From: Ornithinimicrobium murale
Lineage (GTDB): Bacteria; Actinomycetota; Actinomycetes; Actinomycetales; Dermatophilaceae
Length of the DNA stretch: 64,000 nt
Reading direction: 5' to 3'
Assembly: GCF_003352835.1 (NCBI RefSeq)
Contig: NZ_QLVD01000011.1
Coordinates: forward strand, 1 to 64,000
Shown: in pieces, positions 42,246-50,506 of the stretch
Numbering within the stretch: position 1 is the first letter of the stretch
Layout: every line of letters starts with the position of its first letter
Program-made: the position numbers and the translations under genes
The notes under the pieces: model-generated
Told to the model about the DNA's origin: nothing
What the model saw: only the letters and a program-made list of their open reading frames with translations
Database searches by the model: none

Positions 42246-43370
42246 TCAGCCCTCCGTGGTGGTGGCCTCGTCACCCGGGGCGGGTGCGGGCGCAGGGGCG
42301 GGCGAGCCGGCTGCTCCGGCCAGCGCCTGGACGCGGGTGCCGACCTCGATGCCGTCGACGATCGCGACTCCGCCGCCGGAGCCACGGACGGTCACCTCGG
42401 TCTCGCCCGCCTCGGTGATGACGTATGCCGACCCGTCGGCTCGGGTGTGCACCGCGGCGGCGGGCACGGCGGTGCCGGAGATCTCCGGCACGATGACGAT
42501 CTCGGAGCGCAGGGTCACTTGCGCATCGCCGGGGAGGGTGCCGCAGGCGTCAGCACAGACCGGGCCGCCGTCCGGTGCGGCGAGGGTGAACTCGGTGTTG
42601 CCGAACTCATCCTGCTCGGAGCTGCTGATCACGGCCTCCCAGACCTGGTCCTGCCAGGTGACCTCCACGGTCGCCTCGGCCGGGATCATCCGGGCCTGGT
42701 CCTGGGTGACGACCAGCACGAAGTGTTGCTCGCCGGTGGGGGCCAGCACCGCCTCCTCACCACCGCCGAGCGTGGCGCCGCGGACGATCGACTCGCCGAG
42801 CTGGACGACGGTGGGCAGCCGGTCGACGGCCACCAGCCGACCCAGGGGGATTGTCCCGGTGTCGTCCAGCCCGAGGTCGTCCTGCCAGTCCTTCACCGCT
42901 TGCTCGGTGCGCCACCCGAAGTCGCCGTCCGGCTCCTGCGCCTCCAGGTAGTCGAGGTCGATGAGGGCCTGCTGCAGCTGGGCGACGTCCTCACCCTTGG
43001 TCCTGCGGGCCAGATCACGGTAGAACGGCACCTCGCCCTGGACCACCCGCACCGGGGTCCCGGCGACCACATAGATCGTGTCGCCCTGGGTGACCTCGCC
43101 CGGGGACGTGCTGAGCACGACGCCTCCCACCGCGTTCGAGGCGACCGTGCGGGCGGGCTGGCGCAACGTCGTCGACAGCGGCAGCGAGCGGCCCACGCTG
43201 GAGGAGGTCGCCTCCGCCCAGACGACGTCCGGAGCCGCGGCCTCCGCGCTCTCGGTCTGTGGCTCCAGCGTGGCCCGTGCCGCCCACCAACCGCCCCCCA
43301 CTGCGAGTGCGAGTGCCACCAGGCACACCACCGCGACCAGCAGGCCGCGCCCCCTACGCCGTGCCGCCAT
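42246..43370 (-). CDS. Membrane-fusion-like adaptor with peptidoglycan-binding domain
   Basis: Predicted 374 residues from ATG 43370, with GGGGAGC in front. The N-terminal signal anchor is GLLVAVVCLVALALAVGGGWW. A barrel-like region follows, then a PG_binding_1 domain (KGEDVAQLQQALIDLDYL through AVKDWQDDLGL, about residues 125-170), a second beta region and a C-terminal GIEVGTRVQALAG. This layout is common in Gram-positive MacA-like adaptors. It links the ATPase/FtsX exporter to the wall. The tail is Pro/Ala-rich. It is the first gene of the operon, so its promoter lies in 43371-43499. Confidence 0.85.
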   Translation of the reverse strand: MAARRRGRGLLVAVVCLVALALAVGGGWWAARATLEPQTESAEAAAPDVVWAEATSSSVGRSLPLSTTLRQPARTVASNAVGGVVLSTSPGEVTQGDTIYVVAGTPVRVVQGEVPFYRDLARRTKGEDVAQLQQALIDLDYLEAQEPDGDFGWRTEQAVKDWQDDLGLDDTGTIPLGRLVAVDRLPTVVQLGESIVRGATLGGGEEAVLAPTGEQHFVLVVTQDQARMIPAEATVEVTWQDQVWEAVISSSEQDEFGNTEFTLAAPDGGPVCADACGTLPGDAQVTLRSEIVIVPEISGTAVPAAAVHTRADGSAYVITEAGETEVTVRGSGGGVAIVDGIEVGTRVQALAGAAGSPAPAPAPAPGDEATTTEG

Positions 43371-43499
43371 GCTCCCCGTCCCGTCCCTCGATGGATCGTG
43401 CACGGCCCTTACTACCGCACGGAGCATTGTCCCGCTGGGGCTCGGTGGACAATGTGATCCGATCGTGACCCCGACCGGCCCGCCGCTCTGGTGCCGTCG

Positions 43500-44300
43500 T
43501 TAGCTCAGGGTGCTGACCGCACAGATGGCACCGGCCGCGCTGCGGGACTCGGCGCCCTGCTCCAGGCCGTCCTGGCCGGGCACGATGCTCAGCGTCTGCG
43601 GCCCGACCATTGGCGAGATCAGGCGATAGCCGTAGGTCTGCCCCACCAGGTCGATCCCTTCGCGCCGCATGTGGTCGCCCATTAGCAGCGCCTGCAGGGG
43701 ACCGTGGATGACGAGCCCGTCGTAGCCCTCGGTCGGCACATAACCCAGGTCGTAGTGGATCCGGTGGGTGTTGTAGGTCAGCGCCGAGAACCGGAATAGC
43801 ATCCGCTCATCGACAGCCAGGCTCAGCGTCGGTCCGGCCGGCGGGGTGGGTGGCTCAGGAGCGGGGGGCAGGGCGCCGGTGCCGGGGGCGCGGTAGACGA
43901 TGTCCTGCTCCTCACGGATCACCAGCTCACCGCCCTGGCTGATCTCCAGCAGCACGGTGACGAAGGTCAGGGGGCCGGTGCGGCCCTCCTTCTCGACCGT
44001 CTTGGCGATCGAGGTCACCTTGGTCGCGGGCTCGCCGATGACCAGCGGACTGTATGTCGTGACTCGCCCGCCCGCGAACATCCGGCGACGCCCGGGGCCG
44101 GGTGGGGCGGGGAGCCCGCTGGTCGGGTGCCCGTCGGGCCCCAGGTCGGACTGGAGTCGGCGATCCAGGAGGTACATCCAGTGCCACAGCGGCGGCACGG
44201 GTGCGCCGGCCGTGAACGGGACCCGCACCTCGAGCATCGCGGCCAGGGACTCCACCGGTTCGGCAGCGATCACCTCGGTGCGGGTGGTGGTCTCGGTCAT
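43500..44300 (-). CDS. MaoC/HTD2-like hydratase (mesaconyl-C4-CoA hydratase type)
   Basis: Predicted 266 residues. The N-terminal half is the FAS1-type dehydratase region (PLWHWMYLLDRRLQSDLGPDGHP, RRMFAGGRVTTYSPL, KEGRTGPLTFVTV, EEQDIVYR). The C-terminal hotdog half has FSALTYNTHRIHYD and GYDGLVIHGPLQALLM, with the catalytic Asp/His seen in this group. It matches hydratases acting on mesaconyl-C4-CoA or itaconyl-CoA to give citramalyl-CoA. Its ATG overlaps the stop of the CitE-like lyase gene, which would cleave that product. Last gene of a five-gene operon. Confidence 0.8.
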   Translation of the reverse strand: MTETTTRTEVIAAEPVESLAAMLEVRVPFTAGAPVPPLWHWMYLLDRRLQSDLGPDGHPTSGLPAPPGPGRRRMFAGGRVTTYSPLVIGEPATKVTSIAKTVEKEGRTGPLTFVTVLLEISQGGELVIREEQDIVYRAPGTGALPPAPEPPTPPAGPTLSLAVDERMLFRFSALTYNTHRIHYDLGYVPTEGYDGLVIHGPLQALLMGDHMRREGIDLVGQTYGYRLISPMVGPQTLSIVPGQDGLEQGAESRSAAGAICAVSTLS

Positions 44301-45190
44301 CAGGTGTCCTCAACTGGTCGGGCGGACCCGGCGGCGGAGCCCGCCCGGCCGATGATTCCTTCGGCGCGCGCCACGACCGGCGCGTCCACCATGTCGCCGT
44401 CCACGCGCACGGCGCCCCCGGCGGCAGCGGCCTCGATCACCCGCTGCGCCCAGGCCACCTCCTCCTCCGAGGGGCGGCCGGCCGCGTGGGTGGGCTCCAC
44501 CTGCTTGGGGTGGATCAGCAGCTTGCCGGTGAGCCCGAGGTCGCGGGCATAGGCCAGGTCGTCGGTCAGGGCCTCGGCGTCGTCGAGGGCGGTCGTCACG
44601 CCATCGATCGGTCCGGGCAGTCCTGCTGCGCGAGAGGCGAGCACGAGGGTGGAGCGGGCCAGGAGCACCGCCTCCCGCCCGTTGCCGCTGCCCAGGTCGA
44701 CCGCATAGTCCAGGTGGCCGAACGCCAGCCGGGAAACACCTGCGGCGGAGGCGATTTCGTGCGCGCGGACGACGCCCAGCGCCGACTCCACCAGGGCGAT
44801 CACCGGCACTCCGGTCAGGTTGGCGACACTGCTGGCCAGGTCCGGGTCGTCGGCCTTGGGCAGCACAACGGCCAACAGTTCGGAATCCGGTGCGATAGTG
44901 AAGGTTCCGGCCAGCGCATGGACATCGGCCTGGTGCTCCGGACTGTCGGCCGCGTTGACCCGCACGGCCGCTCGTCCGCCTTCAGTCAGCCACTGGACGA
45001 CGGCGTCCCGCGCCTGCGCCTTCGCCTCCGGTGCCACCGCGTCCTCCAGGTCGATGATGACGACGTCAGCCCCGCTGGCCACCGCCTTGTCGAAGCGCTC
45101 CGGCCGGTCGCCGGGGACGAACAGGAATGAGCGTGCCTGCTGGACCACAGCGCCAGTGGCGCTGGTCTCGGGGAGGTGAGCGGGCGTCAT
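44300..45190 (-). CDS. CitE-like (HpcH/HpaI) CoA-ester lyase, probably citramalyl-CoA lyase
   Basis: Predicted 296 residues from ATG 45190, which overlaps the acyl-CoA dehydrogenase stop. It has RSFLFVPGDRPERFDKA, VIIDLEDAVAP (Asp/Glu metal site), ALVESALGVVRA (metal Glu 135) and AFGHLDYAVDLG, all hallmarks of the CitE/Ccl/MclA beta-barrel family. It should cleave a beta-hydroxyacyl-CoA into acetyl-CoA and a keto acid, pyruvate if the substrate is citramalyl-CoA. Much longer upstream frames overlap the dehydrogenase and are rejected. Paired with the hydratase downstream. Confidence 0.85.
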   Translation of the reverse strand: MTPAHLPETSATGAVVQQARSFLFVPGDRPERFDKAVASGADVVIIDLEDAVAPEAKAQARDAVVQWLTEGGRAAVRVNAADSPEHQADVHALAGTFTIAPDSELLAVVLPKADDPDLASSVANLTGVPVIALVESALGVVRAHEIASAAGVSRLAFGHLDYAVDLGSGNGREAVLLARSTLVLASRAAGLPGPIDGVTTALDDAEALTDDLAYARDLGLTGKLLIHPKQVEPTHAAGRPSEEEVAWAQRVIEAAAAGGAVRVDGDMVDAPVVARAEGIIGRAGSAAGSARPVEDT

Positions 45191-46368
45191 ACCGGGTCCA
45201 CGTTCCCGCGCTTGACCAGCTGCCGCGCGATGACGTTCTTCTGGATCTCGTTGGTCCCCTCGCCCACGATCATCAGCGGTGCATCGCGGAAGTAGCGCTC
45301 CACGTCGAACTCGGTGGAGTAGCCGTAGCCCCCGTGGATCCGGATGGCGTCCAGGGCGATCTCCATGCCGACCTCGGAGGCGAACAGCTTGGCCATGCCG
45401 GCCTCCATGTCGGCGCGTTGACCGGCGTCGAAGGCCCGGGCGGCGTGGAGCGTGAGCTGCCGCGCGGCGACCAGCTTGGTGGCCATCTGCGCCAGGTAGT
45501 TGCCGATCGACTGGTGCTTCCAGATCGGGACACCGAAGGACTCCCGCTCCTGGGCGTACTGCAGGGAGTCCTCCAGGGCGGCCCGGCCGACGCCGAGCGC
45601 GCGCGAGGCGACCTGCAGGCGGCCGACCTCCAGCCCCTTCATCATCTGGGCGAACCCGAGCCCCTCCTCGGTGCCGAGCAGGGCCGAGCGAGGCACCCGC
45701 ATACCGTCGAATGCGATCTCGCAGCTCTCCACGCCCTTGTAGCCCAGCTTGGGCAGGTCGCGGGACAGGTGGAAGCCCTCCCGGCCGTCCTCGCCCTCCT
45801 TCTCCACCAGCAGGATCGAGACCCCCTTGTGGCGCGGCTCGGCCTCGGGGTCGGTCTTGACCATCAGTGCGATCAGCTCGGCCTTGCGGGCGTTGGTGAT
45901 CCAAGTCTTGGAGCCGTTGACCACGTAGTCGTCACCGTCGACCCTGGCGGTGGTGCGCATCGCCTGCAGGTCCGAGCCGCCGCCGGGCTCGGTGAGGGCC
46001 ATCGTGGCGCGCAGCTCGCCGGTCGCCATCCGGGGCAGGTAGGCGTCCTTCTGCTCCTGGGTGCCGTAGGCCAGGATCAGCTTGGCGACCACGGTGTGCC
46101 CACCCATCGCGCCGGCCAGGCTCATCCAGCCGCGCGCGAGCTCCTCGGTCACCAGGCAGTAGGCCGGCAGGCTCACCTGCGCCTCGCCCCACGGCTCGGG
46201 GATGGCCAGCCCGAAGATGCCCATCTCCTTCATCGCGTCGATGAGCTCGGCGGGGTAGGTGTTGGCGTGCTCCAGCTCGCTGGCGACCGGCTTCACCTGC
46301 TCGGTGACGAACTCCCGCACCAGGCGGACGATCTCGACCTCTTCCTCGGACAACATCTCGGTGCTCAT
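45187..46368 (-). CDS. Acyl-CoA dehydrogenase
   Basis: Predicted 393 residues. It has the FAD-dependent ACAD pattern MALTEPGGGSDL (about residue 123), then KTWITNA, and the C-terminal IHGGYGYSTEFDVERYFRDA with the catalytic Glu in VGEGTNEIQ. In this operon it is a candidate for oxidation of a branched dicarboxylic acyl-CoA such as methylsuccinyl-CoA to mesaconyl-C1-CoA. That choice is inferred from the CoA-transferase, hydratase and lyase beside it. Its ATG lies 16 bases from an inverted copy of the 23-bp repeat. Confidence 0.9.
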   Translation of the reverse strand: MSTEMLSEEEVEIVRLVREFVTEQVKPVASELEHANTYPAELIDAMKEMGIFGLAIPEPWGEAQVSLPAYCLVTEELARGWMSLAGAMGGHTVVAKLILAYGTQEQKDAYLPRMATGELRATMALTEPGGGSDLQAMRTTARVDGDDYVVNGSKTWITNARKAELIALMVKTDPEAEPRHKGVSILLVEKEGEDGREGFHLSRDLPKLGYKGVESCEIAFDGMRVPRSALLGTEEGLGFAQMMKGLEVGRLQVASRALGVGRAALEDSLQYAQERESFGVPIWKHQSIGNYLAQMATKLVAARQLTLHAARAFDAGQRADMEAGMAKLFASEVGMEIALDAIRIHGGYGYSTEFDVERYFRDAPLMIVGEGTNEIQKNVIARQLVKRGNVDPV

Positions 46369-46384
46369 CGGTTCTCCTGTCAGA

Positions 46385-46432
46385 CCATTTTTGGGGAAGT
46401 TCGGACCGCGTCCTCCACCTTCTTGGGGAGGT
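46385..46432 (-). repeat. Third copy of the 23-bp repeat plus a degenerate copy
   Basis: Positions 46385-46407 are the reverse complement of the 38233-38255 unit with one change. A second, weaker unit (TTCTTGGGGAGGTTTGG) follows. It sits in the 95-bp gap between the MmgE/PrpD and acyl-CoA dehydrogenase genes, just upstream of the latter's start. Confidence 0.8.
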
Positions 46433-46463
46433 TTGGCACACTGTCGTGCCTGCGGCGTGAGGG

Positions 46464-47774
46464 TCAGGCGCCGGGCGCCAGGTGCGTGGACAGCAGCCGG
46501 GCGCCGGTCGCCCAGGTGATGTCGGACGGGGAGACCCCCGTGATGCCGCCGAGCTGCAGGCAGTCCTCCACCTTGGCGGTCATCTCCTGCTCCGTGGGCG
46601 GTTTGCCAGGGGAGCCGGGCGGTAGGTCGAGCGACCCGGTGACGGTGCGGCCGTCGGTGAGGTCCACCTCGACGTCCACCGCGCCGACGAGGAGGCCGTC
46701 GCCGGTCTCGTCGGTCAGCGTGATCTCGGTGAGCCCGACCAGGCGCTGGGCCTCGGCGCGCTGAACAGCGTTGTCGCCGAAAGCCTGGAAGCCGGAGTGG
46801 GGGTCGAGCAGGGCGGTGGCCGCGGCATACTCCAGGCTGAACTTGCCCTCCAGCCCCGTCTGCGGACGGCTGTGGACCAGCGGGGTGACCGTGCCACGTG
46901 GCGTGGTCAGCCGGATCGCGGTGACGTCCTCAGCGGCGACGGGACCGCCGGCTGTTTCGCGCAGCGCGCCGATCGGGCGCTGCAGTGCATAGCAGGCGGG
47001 GTAGACCTTGATGGCCAGCCCGTCGGGGATCATCGCCGGGTCCGAGCCGGGGTCGGACACCAGCGGGTGATCGGGGTTGCCGCCGAGCAGCCCCATCCAC
47101 GACTCGACGGCACGGGGGTCCGCGCTGGCGCCGGCCGCCGCGAGCTGGGCGGCCTGGATGCCGGCCTGGGCGGCCATCCCGACCTGCAGGCTCTTGCCGT
47201 CGGTGCCGAAGGCGCGCTGGACGCCGCCCGAGGCTGGGACGGCGAGCGCGATCGCAGTGGTCAGCTGCTCCTCGGTCAGCCCGTGCGCGACGCCGGCGAC
47301 CACCGCTGCCGAGACCGCGCCGGCGGTCGTCGTGGCATGCCATCCCTGGGTGTAGTGCTCCCAGCCCAGGGCGGTGCCGAGCCGGGCCATCACGCCCGCA
47401 CCGGCCAGGTAGGCCTGCGCCGCCCGGGCGCCGTCGTGCCCGGCGGTGGCCAGGGCGACGGGCACGCACACGGTGGAGATGTGGGTCGTGGAAGGCAGGT
47501 GCAGGTCGTCGAAGTCGATGACGTGCGCCAGCGCCGCCCAGCGTGCGGCCTGGGTCTCCAGGGCGTCGGCGACCGGGCGGATCTCGTGCGTGGCGGCGGC
47601 CAGGGCGACCGCGACGGTGTCGAGCAGGCTGCGGTCGGCCAGCGCGAGGTCGCCCGGGGACGGCTCGGTGGTGGCCGCCCAGTGGGCGAGCGCGCCGGCG
47701 ACGGTCCGGGTGTCGGACGCCCCGGCGGTGGCCGTCGGCCCCTCTTCGGTGCCGATGGTGTCAACGGTGCTCAC
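46464..47774 (-). CDS. MmgE/PrpD-family protein
   Basis: Predicted 436 residues from GTG 47774, overlapping the CaiB-like stop (GTGA). Family features include DRSLLDTVAVALAA near the N-terminus, HVIDFDDLHLPSTTHIS, GWHATTTAGAVSAAV, YPACYALQRPIGAL and KFSLEYAAATALLD. The family holds 2-methylcitrate dehydratase, cis-aconitate decarboxylase and iminodisuccinate epimerase. Which reaction applies here cannot be read from motifs. Its operon mates suggest it prepares or isomerises the dicarboxylate before CoA activation. Confidence 0.88.
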   Translation of the reverse strand: MSTVDTIGTEEGPTATAGASDTRTVAGALAHWAATTEPSPGDLALADRSLLDTVAVALAAATHEIRPVADALETQAARWAALAHVIDFDDLHLPSTTHISTVCVPVALATAGHDGARAAQAYLAGAGVMARLGTALGWEHYTQGWHATTTAGAVSAAVVAGVAHGLTEEQLTTAIALAVPASGGVQRAFGTDGKSLQVGMAAQAGIQAAQLAAAGASADPRAVESWMGLLGGNPDHPLVSDPGSDPAMIPDGLAIKVYPACYALQRPIGALRETAGGPVAAEDVTAIRLTTPRGTVTPLVHSRPQTGLEGKFSLEYAAATALLDPHSGFQAFGDNAVQRAEAQRLVGLTEITLTDETGDGLLVGAVDVEVDLTDGRTVTGSLDLPPGSPGKPPTEQEMTAKVEDCLQLGGITGVSPSDITWATGARLLSTHLAPGA

Positions 47775-48931
47775 GGGGTGCCTCCTGTGGCGGGTGCGAG
47801 GCCGAGTTCGGCCAGGATCTGGTCGGTGTGCTCGCCGACCTCGGGGATCGGGCCCATCACCGGGGTGGAGCCCTGGAGCGTGGCCGGGGGGATCAGGGCG
47901 CGGAGCCGGCCCACTGGCGACTCGTAGTCGACCCACCGGTCCCGGGCCTCCAGTTGGGGGTGGGCGGCCAGGCCGGCCAGGTCGCGCAGCAGCGCGTTGG
48001 CGATGCCGACCTCCTCGAGGCGGGCCGCTGCCTGCTCGGCGGTCAGGCTCGCGAAGGCCTGCTCGATCTCGTCGGTCAGCTCGGCGCTGTTCTCCACCCG
48101 GAGGCTGTTGCGCTCAAAACGGGGATCGGTGGCCAGGGCGAGGTTGCCGAGCACCCGATCGCAGAAGGTGGCCCACTCGCGCTCGTTCTGGATGCCGAGG
48201 AAGACCTGCTGCCCGTCGCCGCAGTGGAACGGGCCGTAGGGCGCGATGGCAGCATGCTTGGCGCCGCTGCGCCGGGGGTCGCTGCCGCCATACAGCGAGT
48301 AGTTGAGCGGGAAGCCCATCCACTCCGCCAGCGCCTCGAGCATCGACACCTCCAGGGTGGCTCCCTCGCCGGAGCGCTCGCGCTGGAACAGGGCGGTGAG
48401 GACGCCGGTGTAGGCGTACATCCCGGCGGCGATGTCTGCCACGGAGATGCCGACCTTGGACGGCTCGTCCTCGGTGCCGGTGATCGAGACCAGGCCGGCC
48501 TCGCACTGCACGAGCAGGTCGTAGGCCTTCTTGGTGGTGTAGGGCCCGCCGGGTCCGTAGCCCGAGATCGAGACGTGCACCAGGCGCGGGTTGGCCGCGC
48601 GCAGGGCCTCGGCGCCCAGACCCAGTCGCTCGGCGGCACCGGGGGCCAGGTTCTGGACGAAGACGTCGGCCTCACGTGCCAGGGCGGTGATCGCCTCCTG
48701 CCCCTGGGGGCTCTTCAGGTCCAGCGCGACCGACTCCTTGGAGCGGTTGAGCCACACGAAGTGACTCGACATGCCCTTGACGGTCTCGTCGTATCCGCGG
48801 GCAAAGTCTCCGGGTCCGGGTCGCTCGACCTTGATGACGCGCGCGCCCAGGTCGGCGAGCTGGCGGGTCGCGAACGGCGCGGCGACGGCCTGCTCGAGCG
48901 AGACGACGGTGATCCCGTCGAGTGGGTTCAT
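47771..48931 (-). CDS. CaiB/BaiF-family (class III) CoA-transferase
   Basis: Predicted 386 residues, ATG with GGAGG upstream. It shows the class III pattern VVSLEQAVAAPFATRQLADLGARVIKVERP near the start, then NRSKESVALDLK, and the catalytic Asp 166 in VGISVADIAAGMYA, and HPQLEARDRW near the end. Relatives include succinyl-CoA:itaconate, mesaconyl-CoA C1:C4 and frc-type transferases. It is the first gene of the five-gene catabolic operon and would form or isomerise the CoA ester. A shared putative operator lies just upstream (48969-48989). Confidence 0.9.
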   Translation of the reverse strand: MNPLDGITVVSLEQAVAAPFATRQLADLGARVIKVERPGPGDFARGYDETVKGMSSHFVWLNRSKESVALDLKSPQGQEAITALAREADVFVQNLAPGAAERLGLGAEALRAANPRLVHVSISGYGPGGPYTTKKAYDLLVQCEAGLVSITGTEDEPSKVGISVADIAAGMYAYTGVLTALFQRERSGEGATLEVSMLEALAEWMGFPLNYSLYGGSDPRRSGAKHAAIAPYGPFHCGDGQQVFLGIQNEREWATFCDRVLGNLALATDPRFERNSLRVENSAELTDEIEQAFASLTAEQAAARLEEVGIANALLRDLAGLAAHPQLEARDRWVDYESPVGRLRALIPPATLQGSTPVMGPIPEVGEHTDQILAELGLAPATGGTP

Positions 48932-48968
48932 GAGTAGTCCTCCAGAAGATGTCAGGCCATTATTGCGG

Positions 48969-48989
48969 AAGGGCCGTACATTTTGTCAA
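48969..48989 (-). promoter_or_regulatory. Shared motif in front of the catabolic operon (putative GntR operator)
   Basis: On the minus strand the site reads TTGACAAAATGTACGGCCC followed by TT. The same 21 bases with two changes occur at 53118-53138 in front of the gntR-TRAP operon. TTGACA could double as a -35 element here, with AATAAT 19 bases further as a rough -10. The position, 38 bases before the CaiB-like ATG, suits repression by the neighbouring GntR protein. Confidence 0.6.
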
Positions 48990-49037
48990 CGAGACGTGCG
49001 CCACGTTGCGGAAACTCGGCTGGGCGCGCCACACCGT

Positions 49038-49150
49038 GCGCTCGGTGGGCCGAATTCTCGCGTGCCCACGCGCTCGGTGGGTGGTTTTCTCGGCACGCCC
49101 GTGCGCTCGGTGGGTGGTTTTCTCGCTGCGCTCGTGCGCTCGGTCGGGTG
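49038..49150. repeat. 33-bp repeat array related to the 32.4-kb array
   Basis: Units begin GCGCTCGGT at 49038, 49070, 49103 and 49136 (spacings 32, 33 and 33). Two contain GCGCTCGGTGGGTGG and then TTTTCTCG. On the opposite strand the 32429-32611 array reads GCGCTCGGTCGGGGTTTTG, so core, T-box and period agree. The array lies between the TRAP terminator and the catabolic operon promoter. Nothing else is seen in 48990-49171. Confidence 0.85.
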
Positions 49151-49171
49151 GTGGGGTGGGTGGGTTGGGGT

Positions 49172-49221
49172 GGGGTATGCCGTGGTGCCGGGTCGGGGAG
49201 GCCGGCACCACGGCATACCCC
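49172..49221 (-). terminator. Twenty-base-pair perfect hairpin downstream of dctM
   Basis: Arm 49172-49191 (GGGGTATGCCGTGGTGCCGG) pairs without mismatch with 49202-49221 around a ten-base loop. It starts five bases beyond the dctM stop, so it most likely ends the TRAP operon transcript. There is no T-tract, as is common in actinobacteria. Confidence 0.85.
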
Positions 49222-49225
49222 TGGG

Positions 49226-50506
49226 TCATCTGATGAGCGCCAACGACAGGATCGGCAGGTAGGTGACCAGGATCAGTGCCGTGATCAGCACGCTGGCGCT
49301 GGGGAGCGCCGCCTTGGCCACCTGCAGCACACTCATGCCGGACAGGCCCGAGGCCACGAACAGGTTCAGGCCCAGGGGCGGTGTGATCATGCCGATCTCC
49401 AGGTTCATCACGATGATGATGCCCAGGTGGATCGGGTCCACACCCATCTCCATGGCGATCGGCAGCAGGATCGGCGCCAGGATCAGGATGGCGCTGCTGG
49501 TCTCCATGAAGCAGCCGACGATCAGCAGCAGGATGTTGACCATGAGCAGGAACTGCCACGGCTGCAGGTCCATGCTGGCGATGCCCGTCGTGACCTGGTC
49601 GGGGATCCGCTCCGCCGCGAGGACGAAGGTGAACAGGATCCCGTTGGCGATGATGAACATGATCATCGCTGAAGTCTTGGCCGAGGTCAGCAGCACCTTG
49701 CCCAGGTCCGCGATCTTCAGCTCCCGATAGACCACCAGTGCCACGATCAGGCTGTAGGCGACCGCGGCGGCCGCCGCCTCGGTCGGGGTGAAGATGCCGC
49801 CGTAGATGCCGCCCAGCACGATCACCGGCAGCAGGAGCGCCAGGATGGCGTCCCGGAAGGCGCGACGGCGGGTGCCCTTCGGCAGCGGTTCACCGCTGTG
49901 CTCACCGAAGTTGCGGCGCCGGGAGACCCACACGGCCATGCCGAGCAGCATCACGCCGGCCACCGCACCCGGGATGATGCCCGCCATGAACAGGTCACCG
50001 ATGCTCTGCTCGGTGGCGATGCCATAGACGATCAGGGGGATCGAGGGCGGGATCAGGATGCCCAGCGAGCCGGAGGTAGCGACCAGACCGGTCGAGAACT
50101 GCTTGGAGTAGCCGTGCCGGATCATCGCCGGGATGATCAGCGTGCCGACCGCGATCACGGTGGCCGGGCTGGAGCCCGAGACCGCCGCGAAGAACATGCA
50201 CGCCATGACGGCGGTCATGGCCATGCCGCCGCGGTACTGCCCGACGAGCGCGTTGCCGAACTCGGTCAGTCGTCGACTGATGCCGCCCCTGGTCATGATG
50301 TTGGCGGCCAGGATGAAGAACGGGATCGCCATCAGCGGGAAGCTGTTGAGCGCGTTGAACAGGCGCTCCACGACCTGCGTGAGCGGGATGGTGGTGAAGT
50401 AGTAGAGGTAGACGAAGGACGTCAGGCCCAGCGCCATCGCGATCGGTGTCGACGTGAACAGCAACGCAAACAGGATCACGAGCAGAGTGATGACCTCGGT
50501 GCTCAT
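49226..50506 (-). CDS. dctM: TRAP transporter large permease DctM
   Basis: Predicted 426 residues with about twelve membrane segments. It has the DctM landmarks FPLMAIPFFILAANIMTRGG (about residue 50), VSGSSPATVIAVGTLIIPAM near residue 110, IPPSIPLIVYG near residue 155 and the late GIMTPPLGLNLFV-like GMITPPLGLNLFVASG. It couples sodium flow to uptake of a carboxylate brought by DctP. Its start overlaps the dctQ stop. The substrate is inferred from the CoA-ester pathway genes downstream. Confidence 0.93.
   Translation of the reverse strand: MSTEVITLLVILFALLFTSTPIAMALGLTSFVYLYYFTTIPLTQVVERLFNALNSFPLMAIPFFILAANIMTRGGISRRLTEFGNALVGQYRGGMAMTAVMACMFFAAVSGSSPATVIAVGTLIIPAMIRHGYSKQFSTGLVATSGSLGILIPPSIPLIVYGIATEQSIGDLFMAGIIPGAVAGVMLLGMAVWVSRRRNFGEHSGEPLPKGTRRRAFRDAILALLLPVIVLGGIYGGIFTPTEAAAAAVAYSLIVALVVYRELKIADLGKVLLTSAKTSAMIMFIIANGILFTFVLAAERIPDQVTTGIASMDLQPWQFLLMVNILLLIVGCFMETSSAILILAPILLPIAMEMGVDPIHLGIIIVMNLEIGMITPPLGLNLFVASGLSGMSVLQVAKAALPSASVLITALILVTYLPILSLALIR

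Noticed and set aside
44303-45904. A 534-residue fusion upstream of the CitE-like lyase
   Set aside because: The upstream half is an Arg/Gly-rich shadow of the acyl-CoA dehydrogenase. The ATG at 45190 overlapping that gene's stop gives a normal-length CitE.
45127-46764. A 545-codon plus-strand frame opposite the acyl-CoA dehydrogenase
   Set aside because: It is a shadow of the dehydrogenase, which carries all ACAD motifs.
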